DNA of 64,000 bases from Locusta migratoria (GCA_026315105.1 CM048748.1:473521150-473585149), one strand, 5' to 3'; shown: positions 32,372-44,042, counted from the stretch's first letter. The notes: a model not told the origin generated them from the letters alone. Translations and numbers: made by a program.

Positions 32372-33016
32372 CTATCTCCCTCTATGATTTTTACCCCACA
32401 CACTTCCTTCTAATACTAAGTTGACAATTCCTTGATGTCTCACAATGTGTCCCGCCAATCTATCCCTTCTCTTAATCAGGATATGCCAGAAACTCCTTTT
32501 CTCCCCAATTCGGTTAAGCACCTCCTCAGTTATGTGATCTACCCATCTAATCTTCAACATTTGTCTGTAGCACCACATTTCAAAAGCTATCATCTTTCTG
32601 TCTGAACTCCTTATAGACCACATTTCACTCCCGTACAATGCTTCACTCCAGACAAATGCTTTCAGAAAGGACTTCCTAACATTTAAATGAATATTGGATG
32701 CCAACAAGTTTCGCTTCTTCAGAAACGCATTTCTTACCATATCCATTCTGCCTTTTATATCTTCTATACTTCAGCCATCAGAAGTTATCTTGCTACACAA
32801 ATAACAAAGCTCATCTACTACTTTTATTCCCTCATTACCTAATCTAATTCCTTCAGCATCACCTGATTTTCTGACATTACATTCAATTACCCTCGTTTTA
32901 CTCTTGTTAATTTTCATCTTATATTTTCCTTTCAAGACACTGTCCATTCCATTCAATAGCTCTTCCAGATCCTTTGCAGTCTCTGACAAAATTACTATGT
33001 CATTGGCAAACTGCAA
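32372..33016 (-). pseudogene. RTE reverse transcriptase C-terminal half
   Basis: 33016-32771 holds MQFANDIVILSE, where the catalytic FADD has become FAND, then the thumb. 32746-32372 holds the C-terminal domain with YGSEMWSIR and FEMWCYRQMLKI. The Asp to Asn change alone would abolish polymerisation. The region between 33016 and 33810 is homologous but broken. Confidence 0.82.
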
Positions 33017-34074
33017 AATTTTTATTTCTTCTCCCTGAACTTTAATCCCTCTTCAAATTTCTCCTTTTATTCCTTCACTGCTTGCTCAATATACAGATTG
33101 GACAACATTGGGGAAAGGCTACAATCCTGTCTTATTCCCATCCCAACCTATGTGTCCCTTTCTTGCCCTTTGACTCTCATAATCGCCGTCTGGTTATTGT
33201 ATAGGTTGAATATATCTCTTTGCTCCCTATATTTTACTCATGATACCTTCAGAATTCGAAAGAGTTCGACATTGTCAAAAGCTTTCTCCAAATGTAGGTT
33301 TCCCTTTTCTTGGCCTATCTTCTAAGATAAGTCATAATTGTGAGTATTGCCTCCCGTGTTCCCACATCTCACCTACATCCAAACTGATCTTCCCCAAGGT
33401 TGGATTCCACAAGTTTTTCCATTCGTCTGTAAATAATTTGTATCAGTATTTTGCATCTATGTCTTATTAAACTGCTAGTTCTGTAATTTCCACACTTGTC
33501 TGCACTTTCTTTCTTTGGAATAGAATTACAATAATCTTCTTGAAATCAGTATTTCCCCCGTCTCATATATTTTGCATACCAGGTGATACAATTTCTTCAT
33601 GCCTGGCCTCCTAACAATATCAGCAGTTCAGACGGAATATCATCCACTCCAGGGGTCTTGTTTCGACCCGTATCCTTCAGCGCTCTGTCAAATTCTCCTC
33701 GCAGTATCATATCTCCTATCTCATCTTTCTCCACTTCGTCTTCCCTTTCTAGAATACTGTCTTCAAGTTTATTTCCTTCATATAGGCCCTTTATATATTC
33801 CTTCCAAGTTCAGCTTTCCCCTCTTTGCTTAGTACTGGTTTTCCGTTTAAATTCTTTATGTTCATACAACTGCTTTTCTTGTCTCCAAATATCTTTTATT
33901 TTTCTGTAGGCAGTATCTATCTTTCCCCTAGTTATACATTCTTCTACAGTTCTGCATTTTTCCTCTAGACACTCCTGCTTAGCCAGTCTACACTTCCTGT
34001 CAATCCTCATTTTTCAGAGTTTGAACTCCCTTTTGCCTGCTTCACTTGCTAAATTTTTATATTTTCTCCTCTCA

Positions 34075-35240
34075 TCAATTCAGTATATCCTGTGTTATCC
34101 AGGGACTTCTATCAGGCCTTGTCCTTATGCCTATATGATCCTCTGTGGCCTTAACTACCCTATTTCTCAGAGCTACCCATTCTTCAACTGTATTACTTTC
34201 CCCCGTTTCAGACAATCCTTGCCTAATGCTCCCTCTAAAACTCTCAACCACCTCTGGTTCCTTCAATTTATCCAGGTTCCATCTCCTAACCTTTCTACCT
34301 TTCTGCAGTCTCTTAAGTTTTAATCTGCAGTTCATAACCAATAAGTTATGGTCAGAGTCTATATCTGCCCCTGGATATGTATTACAGTTTAAAACCTGGT
34401 TTCTAAATCTATTCCTTACCATTATAAAGTCAATCTGGTACCTTCCAGTGTCTCCTGGTCTCTTCCACAGATACAGCCTTCTTTCTTGATGATTAAGTGT
34501 TGGTGATCATTAAATAGTGCTCTGCACAACATTCTACCATTTCTCATCCATATTCACCTGACTACATTTCCTTCTCTTCCCTTTCCTACTACCGAGTTCC
34601 AGTCTCCCATCAAAATCAAGTTTTCATCTCTCTTCACTTTCAGAATGATTTTTAATTCCTCATACATTTCTTCGATATTATCATTGGCCATGCTAGCTGG
34701 CATATAAACTTGCACTACTGTGGTCGGTGTTGGTTTTGTGTCTATCTTTGCTACAATAACGTGTTCACTATGCTGTTCATAACAACTTAACCATATTCCT
34801 ATTTTCTTATTCATTATCAAACCTACTCCTGCGTTACCACCAAATGATTTAATGTTTATAACCCTGTACTCACCTGACCAGAAATCCTGTTCATCCTGCC
34901 ATCGAACTTCACTAATCCCTTCCATATCTAACTTTAACCTATCCATTTCTCTTATCGAATTTTCTAACTTACCTACATGATTAAGGATTAGAACATTACA
35001 CACTCCAATGCGTAGAATGCCTGTTTTGTTTTTCTTGATGACGACATCCTCCTGAGGAGTTCCTGCCCAGAGATGGGAGTGGAGGACTATTTTACCTCCG
35101 GAATATTTTACCCAAGAAGATGGCATCATCATACATTCATACATTAGAGCTGCATGTCGTCTGGAAAAGTAACGACTGTAGTTCCCTCTTGCTTTCTGCC
35201 ATTTGCAGTAGCTGCATGGCGAAGCCATGTTAGCTGACAT
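34075..35240 (-). pseudogene. RTE endonuclease
   Basis: An APE-like nuclease that would nick target DNA. 34554-35240 encodes the N-terminal half: LKLDMEGISEVRWQDEQDFW, GGNAGVGLIMNKKIGIW and LILMGDWNSVVGKGREGN. After a frame change, 34075-34422 covers the segment after the substrate-binding SDHNLL. The ORF opens upstream with a 5' extension (CSYCKWQKARGNYSRYFSRR). Confidence 0.82.
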
Positions 35241-36144
35241 TACAAGGCTAGCTCAATCATCCAGACTGTTGCCCCTGTAACTACTGGAAAGGCTGCTACC
35301 CCTCTTCAGGAACCACATGTTTGTCTGGCCTGTCCACAGATACCCCTCCATTGTGGTTGCACCTGCTGTAGGGCTATCTGCATCATTGAGGCATGCAAGC
35401 CACCCCACCTCAAAAATGTCTGTGGTTCATGGGGATGGCAACTGTGGTTACATCGTCAAATGGAAGCAATATAATAGGATACAGTATATGATAGGAATAT
35501 AGCAGCTTAACTCACATGTAATTTATTTGAGCACATAGAAGATGTTGAGGTATAAGAACTCCACATGGGTAGATTTACTACAACGAACCACTTCTTACAT
35601 GTGTTTCGTTGGGTGTGTGGATAGGCTGAATCTGTAGTGTTAAGCTAAGATAAATGTATCAGCAAATAGGCATAATTTACCTGAGTGAGTGGCTGTGCCT
35701 CGCATTATCTGTTGTTTCAAGTTAATATTCGTTCTTCAACTTTGGTAGGACTATTTGAACATTATGCTGACAAAAAAGCACTGGTAGCTCATTGATAGTG
35801 TGTTGACTTCCCTGGTTACGTGGTGTGCATCGGATCAGATGCCAACAAAGCCTTTACTTTTTTATTTTATTTCTTTTTTTTATCACGGTGCAAATGTTTC
35901 TTGGTTTAATTACTTATTATTAAATTATATTCAAAAAATGTTAAAATATATGTAAAGTTTATGGGATTTAATTGTGGGTTCATCAGTCCCTAAACTTACA
36001 AACTACTTATGAAGAGTACGATGAAAGTTCTCCTCAGATATGATAAATTATTGTTCAAACGAGATAGATGGGCTGGCCAGTACTGACCTTTGTGCTGTAC
36101 AGCCGATAGTTACACAAATGAAGAAACAGAAAAAAGGGGACAAA

Positions 36145-36181
36145 AAGGACAAGCTTTCGGAACACAGTTCCTTCATCAGGT
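36145..36181 (-). ncRNA. hammerhead-like core, left arm
   Basis: On the minus strand: CTGATGA (36179-36173), hairpin GGAAC-TGT-GTTCC, GAAA (36158-36155), then GCTTGTCC, providing a TC cleavage dinucleotide. The conserved core bases are all present. The extra A after the core and the very short stem III are features to test. Confidence 0.5.
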
Positions 36182-36209
36182 GGGAGAGAAGGGAAGCAGA
36201 AAGGATGGG

Positions 36210-36246
36210 ACCTGATGAAGGAACTGTGTTCAGAAAGCTTGTCCTT
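36210..36246 (+). ncRNA. hammerhead-like core, right arm
   Basis: CTGATGA (36212-36218), hairpin GGAAC-TGT-GTTC, then GAAA (36233-36236) and GCTTGTCC. It is the mirror of the left arm with one stem mismatch (A for C next to GAAA). Confidence 0.45.
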
Positions 36247-36479
36247 TCTGTCCCCCACCCTTTTTTTTCTGTTTCTTTATTTGTGTAACTATCAGCACAA
36301 AGGTAATTACTGGCCAGCCAATCTATCTCGTTTGAACAATAATTTAAACTACTTATGAATTAGCTTATGCTAAAGACGGCACCAACATCCATGCCTGAGG
36401 GGGGGGATTCGAACCCCCGATGGGAAACAGCTTCGCGCATCATAGCATAGCGCCTCAATGTGCCCAGCTGCTAAATTAT

Positions 36480-37880
36480 ATTAGTTTTACATTCTTCGGT
36501 ATTCTCTTTAGTAAATAACTAACAGCAGTTTGTCAATTTGATATCTAAAAATAATCTTCCTTGGAAGCCAATATTTATTTGAACACCCATAACAAAAAAT
36601 AAAACATTCTTGGAGGGTATTTTTCATCTGGCCTCCCAACATATATCCAGTTTCATATTGTTCTTATGAATACACATCTGATTAAAGATTATATTATTGT
36701 AAAATAGAATCTTCTAAAAACCTGTAACTGCACAATTTTAAGTAAATTCATATTTAAAATATGACCTGCAAGAGGTGTAAAAAATAAATTGACTTCAATG
36801 GGAGTTATTGTTGTTGTTATTGGAGCTTTAGGGCGCTCAACACCGCGGTCATCAGCGCCCGTACTAGGAATAGATGAGTCCAATAATGCAGTGGGATTCA
36901 GCCTATCAATTCGCCAATGAAACACAAGTGTATTTTTTGCAAAGGAGATCAGGAGATCTTGTCCAATGATCCCGAAACAGCACGAAGTCGAAAAACCTTC
37001 CGCTTCATTCAAGAAAGCTGAAGTATATCAAAATCACAGAGGCAGGAAATTGCAAGAAAAGTAAAATAGGTTAGCAGAATGAAAATTTTAGGTCCTGATA
37101 GACCAAAAGCTACAAAGCCAGTCCTAATCCTAATTACCTCTTTGTGAATATATATACAGTGTGCCTCTAATTACAGAAAATACTTTCATATGGTGTTCTC
37201 AAGTTGCTTGTGCTCAACAGTCAAGACACATTTGGTCAATTTCCTGGAGGGAAAGACGAAATCTTAGCATTGGTTGAAAATTTAGTATCTGGTATATTAA
37301 ATTTTATCACACAGTTAACCTCTGTCAATAAAGGCAAGTGAAACATGCAAAAATTTGCAATATGGTTGCTTACCCAAGAAATAATAGCTGGACCAACACC
37401 AGTTAGAAGCATCTCATGATACAGTGGAATGCAATGTTGTGTATTTCAAACAAAGAAACTGGAAAAGAATTTACTCAACACGATATCGCTATTGTAACTC
37501 TCCGACAAAACATGGTTCAAACTGCATACACCCTTCTAGTTCAAATGACTCAATTTACTAAAGTCAGTAGACCAGAGTTAATTACACTATCAGTTACAAC
37601 AAATACATTTAAATTTAAACAATTTCTCATTTCAAGTGGCAATTGCTGAATTAAAAGCAGTGAATGTAACTTCAATGTTATGTCTATACATAAAGCACCT
37701 AGAATCAGAAGCAGTAGCAATACCTGGTATCAACACTTTCCTCGATTGCATCCTTCCTTCTTTATTTGCAAGTATTTTGACAAATTATAATGTCTGGAGC
37801 AATGCTGCCTATGACTCTGAAGGGTTATCACATCTTTACAGAAATTTTAACATGTATAATTGGTCATTCTAGATGATGGA
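36480..37880. other. no recognisable gene
   Basis: 36785-36850 holds a low-complexity tgttgttgttattgg run followed by a GC-richer block, which looks like the edge of a dispersed repeat. The open frame over it (36689-37012, minus) has no known motif. 37416-37872 is AT-rich with no support for coding. Confidence 0.4.
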
Positions 37881-37888
37881 TCACTAAC

Positions 37889-38216
37889 TGTTGTGGCGTA
37901 AAGTCAGTGCCACGGGCTAGATGCACGAGAACGATTGTGAAGAAGGCAGCGGATGACCGGCAGCCAATCATACGCCGGCTCCGCGCCTCCTGGAGGGAGC
38001 AACTGAGAAGTGTGCCCTCTACAAGCAGCTTTATCTAGGCCGACATGCGTCTGGAAGGGCACTCTGAACTCGGCTCTGAAATAGGCAGTTACCAAGTGTC
38101 AGCGCAGATAGAATCGTGCAAGATAACGTTGCCGCAAGAACAGATATACACACTCAAAATTGAGTATATTGTACACTTTAGTAAATAAAGCTTACATTAT
38201 TAATCTGGACAAAACA
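37889..38216 (+). mobile_element. 5' LTR of gypsy-C
   Basis: Starts TGTTGTGGCG and ends near AAAACA. It contains an AATAAA near 38184 and is followed at once by a TGGCGACGAG primer-binding site (38218-38230). It is unrelated in sequence to the gypsy-A LTRs but has the same type of primer-binding site. Confidence 0.65.
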
Positions 38217-38401
38217 CATGGCGACGAGATGTTAAATTTCAGTGGATGCCAAAATCTATGACACTACGCTGCAACATTATTTTACTAGTCAATTTCTTAC
38301 AGGACTAGGAGATTGCAGTATATAATCTTTTCATTTCTACTGCAGGGATCAGCATCAATTTCTATATTTTTGCATTGTTTCTTCTTGTTGTTTTTGCATA
38401 A

Positions 38402-38706
38402 ATGTCAACCCCCACTAACATGAGCATCCCTGCCACTGCGCCACAGCTCCCTGTGCTCGATGCACAGTAACTGATGCAGATGTTTCAGTTTCAGAGTCAA
38501 CAAATCACCTCCTTGCTGTCTACTGTACAACAACTTCTGGCCGCAAAATACGGACTGCAGCAGCTACCACCTCCAGTAATTCCACCATTTCACCAGTCTG
38601 ATGAAGCCCAAGAGTAATGGACAGAATGGCTGCAACGGTTTGAAGCCTATGCAACAGTGCACAGGATACAAGGAACTGTCAAACCACATTTTTTCTTATC
38701 GTGTGC
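38402..38706 (+). pseudogene. gypsy-C Gag N-terminus, interrupted
   Basis: Opens MSTPTNMSIPATAPQLPVLD, then a stop at 38468, a QQITSLLSTVQQLL coiled segment and PPPVIPPFHQSDEAQE*WTE. This layout (coiled segment, proline stretch, then W-x-x-(Y/L)-x-x-(R/H)FE) matches the Gag of gypsy-A. It is cut at 38706 by the poly(A) end of an I-type LINE, and the rest of gypsy-C is not seen in the window. Confidence 0.7.
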
Positions 38707-39172
38707 TTTTTTTTTTTTTTTTTTTTTTTTGTGGTTTTAGAGCTCACAACAGCTGAGGTCATTAGTGCCAAAATCAAAACTGAGATATACCCAAGGATAA
38801 TATGCCTATATAAAACAGCTAAAAACATAGTATAAAATACAACAAAAGGAAGAGCTAAATGTCTTTTGACAAATTGGTCAGGTTGATAAAATTCAATACT
38901 CTAGCAACAGCTCGTGTGTCATCAGCTAAAATTTCTTCCAGTGTATCCGGTAGATTCAGTGTAATCCAAACAGGAGTAAAATTTATACAAGGCAAAAAAA
39001 CATGGTGCACCGTCAGCAGGTGACCACAGAAACACAACGGTGCGGGGTCACCAGTTATCAAGTGGCAGTGGCTGAAACAGCAATGTTCGATCCGCAACTG
39101 GGCCAAGATGTCCTCTTCTCATCGCAAGTGGCGTGAGGACGTCATCCAAGCCACCGGGAGTGGTTTAATGGT

Positions 39173-40034
39173 TCAAAGCTTGTTATTTGTAAGTGAGGAC
39201 CACACATTATGCCACGACAATATAAGGTGGCGGGAAAGAGCCCATTGAATATCATTCGATGGGACACAGTACGTAGCTGTCCGAGGTAGGAGAATTGCAG
39301 CCTTGGCCGCGGCATCAGCAGCCTCATTACCAGGCACGCCTGTGTGGCCAGGTACCCACAGGAGGTGAACGCAAGGGCCGTCGGCAGCTAATAATTGAAG
39401 GGAGCGGTTGATTTGGTGCACAACAGGATGGGCCAAAAAAGGGTCTCTCAGACTGGATGGCACTGAGGGAGTCAGAGCAGATGACATAGGAAGGAGAATG
39501 GTGTCAGTGGATGTCTAGTACAGCCTGATAGAGGGACAAAAGCTCAGCTGTGAAATTCGAACAGTGGTCATTAAGCCTGTACTGAAAATCGTCATCCCCG
39601 ATGACAAACACATATCTGACACCTTCATTGGTCTTTGAGCCATCCGTATATATGAAGACAGAATTTTTGAGCCGTGTACGAAGTTCAAGAAACCTCAAGC
39701 GGTAAACAGCATCCAAAGTACTTTCCTTCGGGAGTGAGGCGAGTTCAAGGTGAACACGAATTTGAGGCTGAAGCCAAGGTGGCATTGGGCTCTTACCTAT
39801 TTGAAACATGGAAGGAGGGTAAAATCGAGCTGCCGAAGCAAGCGATGAAAGCGGACTCCAGGAGGGAGCAGGGCAATCGCGGACGCCTGTAATGGCTATC
39901 GAGGGAGTCATTAAAGAATGATGGATAGGAAGGGTGATGGGACATCGAAAGCAGACGGCATGCATACCGACACAGCAATATGTCACGTCGATAGGGTAAA
40001 GGTAATTCGGCAGCTTCAGCATAGAGGCTGTCAA
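39173..40034 (-). pseudogene. I-type LINE RNase H domain
   Basis: VFIYTDGSKTNEGVRYVFV carries the first catalytic Asp, FTAELLSLYQAVLDI the Glu, and LLWVPGHTGVPGNEAADAAA the later His/Asp motif. A stop and frame change near 39500 divide the domain. Confidence 0.85.
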
Positions 40035-40299
40035 CAGGGCTAGTTAAAAAGCGCCTATCGCCAGGCGTAACCCCCGATGGTGAATCGAGTTTAGGCAGTG
40101 GAAAATGGACGGCCATGCAGAAGAGTACACGAAACTCCCGTAATCCAGCTTGGATCTGACAGTAGACCGATCGAGGTGAAGCAGGACAGTATGATCACCT
40201 CCCCACGATGTACCACTAACAACACGGAGAACGTTGAGGGAACGAGTACAGCAGGCAGCCAGAGAAGACATGTGGAGACCAGATGAGTTTCCTATCCAA

Positions 40300-40848
40300 T
40301 GTTAGCCCTAAAAATATCGTCATCTCCACGAAGGGAAGAGCGATGGGGCCGAGATGGAGAGATGGAACTCTCTGTACCTCAAAAGTTGATACAGACCATG
40401 GGAGAACCATGGGAGAAACGTTTGCGACACTCCAGGAATAGAGACTGTCAAGGCAATGCTGAAGATGACACTCCAGGAGACACATTCTTTAAGCGCTACA
40501 ATAGATCGTGAAATCGTCCACAAACAGGGAGCCTGAAACTTCAGCTGGGAGGTAATCCGTAATTTGGTTGATTGCAATGGCAAAAAGTGCCACGCTCAAA
40601 ACGAAGCCCTGTGGCACCCCGTTCTCCTGGCGAAAGGTGTCCGACAAAACAGAGTCCACTTGTACCCTGAACATTCGATCTTTTAAAAAGACACAAATAA
40701 AGAGGGGGAGATGGCTGCGAAGACCCCATGTACGCATGGTGTGGAGAATGTCCGCCTGCCAACAAGTGTCATAAGCCTTCTCCAAATCGAAGAAAACAGC
40801 CACCATCTGACGCTTCCGCAAAAAGTTATCCATAACGAAGGTCAACAT
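40300..40848 (-). pseudogene. I-type LINE reverse transcriptase
   Basis: AVFFDLEKAYDTCWQADIL (first catalytic block), GVPQGFVLSVALFAIAINQI and SLFVDDFTIYC (catalytic FVDD) are in one open frame. The thumb follows in shifted frames to 40216 (TIFLGLTLDRKLIW). No change of catalytic residues is visible, but the frame is not continuous. Confidence 0.87.
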
Positions 40849-41401
40849 GGTAACGAGGTGATCAATAGTACAGCAATGCCTTCAAAACCCACATTGGACA
40901 TTAGTGAGGAGATGTCGAGATACGAGTATCCAAACCAGCCGAGCATTGACCATGCGCTCCATTACCTTACAGCCACAGCTGGTCAGGGAAATGGGGCGAT
41001 AACTGGAAGGAAGACGTTTGTCCTTTCCTGGTCTGGGTATGGGACAATTGCTTCACGCCAATGAGTAGGAACTTCACCTTCAGTCCAGATGTGATTATAA
41101 ATGCCAAGAAGAAACCATTTATCTGCAGGGGAGAGGTTCTTCAGCATCTGAATATGAATGGCATCGGGCCCCAGAGCAGAGGATCAGGAGACGGCAAGGG
41201 CATGTTCTAGCTCCTGCATGGTGAAAGTGGCTTTGTAATTTTCTAGATTGTGAGATGTAAAAGAAGGCATTCGTGCGTCCTCAGCTTGATTTTGGTGGAG
41301 GCAGGCAAGGTCATAATTAGCTGAGCTTGAGACCTCGGCGAAAGAGCAGCCTAAAGCACTGGAGATATCAACAGGTTCCATGAGAACTTTGTTTGCTATG
41401 T

Positions 41402-42340
41402 TCAGGCTGCGGAATGGGGAATGGACCTTAGTGACAGATAACCAGCGTAGGGTACCCAAATGACTGACAAAGGAGTAGATCTGTTGAAAGAACTCGTGAA
41501 AGCAGTCCAGCAAGTTTGTTTGCTTTCTTTAATGACACGATGGCATTTCGCCCGTAGTCTTTTGTAATTAATACAATTTTCAAAAGTAGGCCGGCATTGA
41601 AACGAACATAGAGCATGTTGCGGGGCTCTAATAGCGTTGCTACATGTTGTATTCCACCAGAGAACTGGAACCCTATGTGGAGATGTTGAAGTTCGGGGTA
41701 TGGAATGTTCGGCAGCGGTGAGGATGATGTCTGTGAGGTAGTTGACCTGACTGTCACAGCCAGGGAACTCCTGGTCATGGAAAACCGCCATGGAAGAATA
41801 GAGCTCCCAGTCGGCTTTGGAGATGTTCCAACTAGTGGAACATGGAGAAGCGGTATGATGGAGTAGAGAAATTGTACACGGGAAATGGTCGCTCGAGTAC
41901 CTATTAGACAGAACATACCATTTGAAACTATGCGCAAGTGGAGTACTGCATATTGCGAGATCTAAATGGGAATAGGTATGCGTCTTGTCGGATAGGAAAG
42001 TTGGTTCGCTGGTTAGGCAGACAAGGTTAAGGTGGTTGAAGAAGTCAGCCAAAAGAGAGCCCCTCTGGCAGGAAGCTGGAGAGCTCCATAGAGGGTGGTA
42101 GGTGTTAAAGTTGCCAATCAACAAAAACGGTGTAGGAAGCTGAGCAACAATGTGCATTAAATCCGCCCTAAGAACGGCAGACGACGACGGAGTGTAGATA
42201 TTACAAAGAGAGAAGGTGAATGTGGAGATGGTGACACGGACGGCAGCAGCCTGTAGGGGAGTTTGCAGTGGGATGGGATGATAATAGACGTCTTCCCGAA
42301 TGAGTAGCATAACACCTCCAAGGGCGGGAATACCCTCCAC
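41402..42340 (-). pseudogene. I-type LINE endonuclease
   Basis: An open frame of 312 residues covering most of the APE-type nuclease: GGVMLLIREDV, FSLCNIYTP, LLIGNFNTYHPLWS (GDFN expected, so Asp is Asn here) and LDLAICS, then NRYSSDHFPC with the catalytic SDH. The N-terminus lies in an adjacent frame. Confidence 0.82.
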
Positions 42341-42456
42341 AGGAGGTAAATCAAAACATACTGCACTGTATAGTGGGAAATTTATATGATCAGTCGGACA
42401 GAGCTTTATTTCTCGCAGACCGACTGTAAGCAGGCAGTGCAGTCTAAGAAGTAGTC

Positions 42457-43431
42457 TCAGTTCATCATGGTTGGAGCAAATGCCTCTGATGTTCCACTGA
42501 AGAAAGCTTGAGAAGAAAAAAGACTAGAGGGCAAAAGGGAATCACCTCGACAGCCGTTGAGAGCCTGGCTGCGAGGCGGCACTGCTACTGCAATCGACAG
42601 ATGGACTATCGTGGTCCATGGGCTCAGACAGCTGTTTTGCCTCCTTCCTGAAGTGATCAGAAAGGGCAGCTTCTTCAGCTGGTGAAATATCGGCAGATCG
42701 GCAAGCTGTAGAGCATCCTGGCGAGACAGAGGATGGCCAGGGCCGTCTACTACTGGATGGCGTGACCGAAGAGTCACGCTGTGGCGGGGAAGGGGAGGAA
42801 CTTTTCTTTTTGTGTGCCTTTTTGGAAGCAGTTCGGTTTGAAGAACAAGCGGCCGATGGTTGGGAAGATGACTTTTTAGAAAATCTTCGCGAACAGGATC
42901 TTTTTTCGAAGTACGGGCTTCCGACTTAGTGGCCCGTGATTTCTGTGAAACTGATTTGGACTGTGGTTTAGAGTGAGCAGAAGGCATTGGGGATGTCAAT
43001 GCGGGCAATCTTTGGACTGGCTGATCTGACAACTGTGTCACTGAAGGTAAAGTCACACGTCTGCGTATCCGTCTCCTTTGTTGGTTGAGGAGAGGAAAGG
43101 ACATTGCTGTAGGTACCCGCTGGGAGCACAGCAGGCTTTCTACTTGCTAGTAATTTGTGGGCTGCAGAGGTGGAAACTTTTTCCTTGACTCGGATTTCCT
43201 GGATGGTCCGCTTGTCTTTATAAATAGGGCATTTGCGAGAATTAACAGGATGGTCACCCATGCAGTTGATGCAGCGAGGGAATGAAGGTGGGCAGTCGCC
43301 CACATGGGCATCCCTACCACAGGTGACAAACTTTGCTGCATTGGGGCACAACTGATGGGTACGATTGAAATGCTGACACTGATAATAGCGAGTGGGGTTT
43401 GGAACATACGGCCGAACGGAGATGATTTCAT
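42457..43431 (-). pseudogene. I-type LINE ORF1 (zinc-knuckle protein)
   Basis: Gag-like RNA-binding protein in three overlapping frames. 43351-42968 encodes CCHC knuckles (CGRDAHVGDCPPSFPRC, CINCMGDHPVNSRKC), and 43104-42457 carries a serine/lysine-rich tail (KSRATKSEARTSKKDPV). The first part is the donor of the segment captured by gypsy-A at 8223-8931. Confidence 0.78.
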
Positions 43432-43448
43432 AGCCTGCTTTTATCTTT

Positions 43449-43480
43449 GCCTTTAGACCGCTCGGCTACTCCACCACGGC
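43449..43480 (-). other. half-tRNA-like sequence at the LINE 5' junction
   Basis: On the minus strand GCCGTGGTGGAGTAGCCGAG resembles the first half of a tRNA or of the SINE head at 58890-59094 (GCCGCGGTGGCCGAG), including an A box. It stops before an anticodon arm. The same fragment is present in the captured copy at 8316-8347. Confidence 0.5.
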
Positions 43481-43568
43481 AAATTGCAGTGAAACTAACA
43501 TCAGACTTTATTGCTGGGCAGAGTAAAAATGTGTGAGGGCTATGTGCACCTTATACTCCTATAATGGG

Positions 43569-43573
43569 CATAC
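43569..43573. repeat. target duplication of the solo LTR (left)
   Basis: catac, matching 44038-44042. The reverse complement of this same 5-mer is present at 8223-8227 inside gypsy-A. Confidence 0.8.
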
Positions 43574-44037
43574 TGTGGTGTCGCACAAGTACAAAGTGCG
43601 CGCCACCTACTTTCGCCGCGCGCCGCCATGCACGCACGGCGCGGCGTTCTCACGACGACAGCCACGAGCGCCCTCTGCTGCAACTCCGCTCGTGGCCACC
43701 ACTGAAGGACTGGCCACTTCGGACTGAGATAGCAACCAGTGAGGACCTTCGTAATCAGATAGGCACCATTGAAGACTTTGCTATCGTACAGGCACTAGGC
43801 AGGCCTCTAACAACTATGTATCAACATTCTGCAGTACTATGTAAAAGTTAAGTATTGTTACATTCTGTGCAATATATATCTTTCTAATTTACTCTAGTGT
43901 TTATAGTTTCTGGCTGCTCCCCTCCGTACCTGCACCAGCGTGCTGTCTTTATTCCTGTGTCGGTCACATTCCACTCGGCCACCGACACCTACGACGAGGC
44001 TGGGACACAAAAGCGGCGATGAAGTTGGGATACAAAA
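43574..44037 (+). mobile_element. solo LTR of the gypsy-A family
   Basis: 464 bp starting TGTGGTGTCG and ending ACAAAA, flanked by catac on both sides, with no internal element. Solo LTRs arise by recombination between the two LTRs of an insertion. The first 110 bp or so are identical to the LTRs of gypsy-A and the rest differs at many sites. Confidence 0.92.
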
Positions 44038-44042
44038 CATAC
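44038..44042. repeat. target duplication of the solo LTR (right)
   Basis: catac, matching 43569-43573. Confidence 0.8.

Larger units (their letters stand above)
32225..35470 (-). mobile_element. RTE-clade non-LTR retrotransposon
   Basis: The minus strand runs from a 5' region (35470-35240) through an APE endonuclease (35240-34075), reverse transcriptase debris (34010-32771) and a C-terminal domain (32746-32372) to a 3' end near 32230 containing repeated ggt/gat triplets. The C-terminal pattern (FEMWCYRQMLKIRWVDHITE and GHIVRH) and the endonuclease (GVCNV..., ISEVRW, MGDWNSVVGKGREGN) are characteristic of arthropod RTE elements. Frames are broken at many places. Confidence 0.87.
36013..36345. 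mobile_element. palindromic PLE-end insertion with 13 bp TSD
   Basis: A near-perfect inverted repeat of about 300 bp whose ends read ttgttcaaacgagatagat. It is flanked by aaactacttatga at 36000-36012 and 36346-36358. Each arm contains a hammerhead-like core. The sequence gtaactatc plus aatctatctc links it to the PLE fragment at 28.64-28.69 kb. Confidence 0.8.
35950..36480 (-). repeat. tRNA-derived SINE, split by an insertion
   Basis: The head (36480-36400, minus strand) has a B box GGGGGTTCGAATCCC. The tail reads outward to 35955 and includes the stretch cagtccctaaacttacaaac shared with the SINE at 58890-59094. It is interrupted at 36013-36345 by a palindromic PLE-derived insertion with its own target duplication. 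Confidence 0.75.
38709..43560 (-). mobile_element. I-type non-LTR retrotransposon with RNase H
   Basis: A nearly full-length LINE on the minus strand, inserted in gypsy-C Gag. From 5' to 3': ORF1 with zinc knuckles (43431-42457), APE endonuclease (42366-41400), reverse transcriptase (41400-40044), RNase H (40034-39173), a 3' UTR and a poly(A) tail (T run 38710-38730 on plus). The combination of two ORFs and a C-terminal RNase H indicates the I group. Frameshifts and stops are numerous. Confidence 0.88.

Noticed and set aside
36689..37012. 107-codon minus-strand frame next to the tgttgttg run
   Set aside because: No motif. The poly-Thr/Pro stretch arises from the low-complexity repeat.
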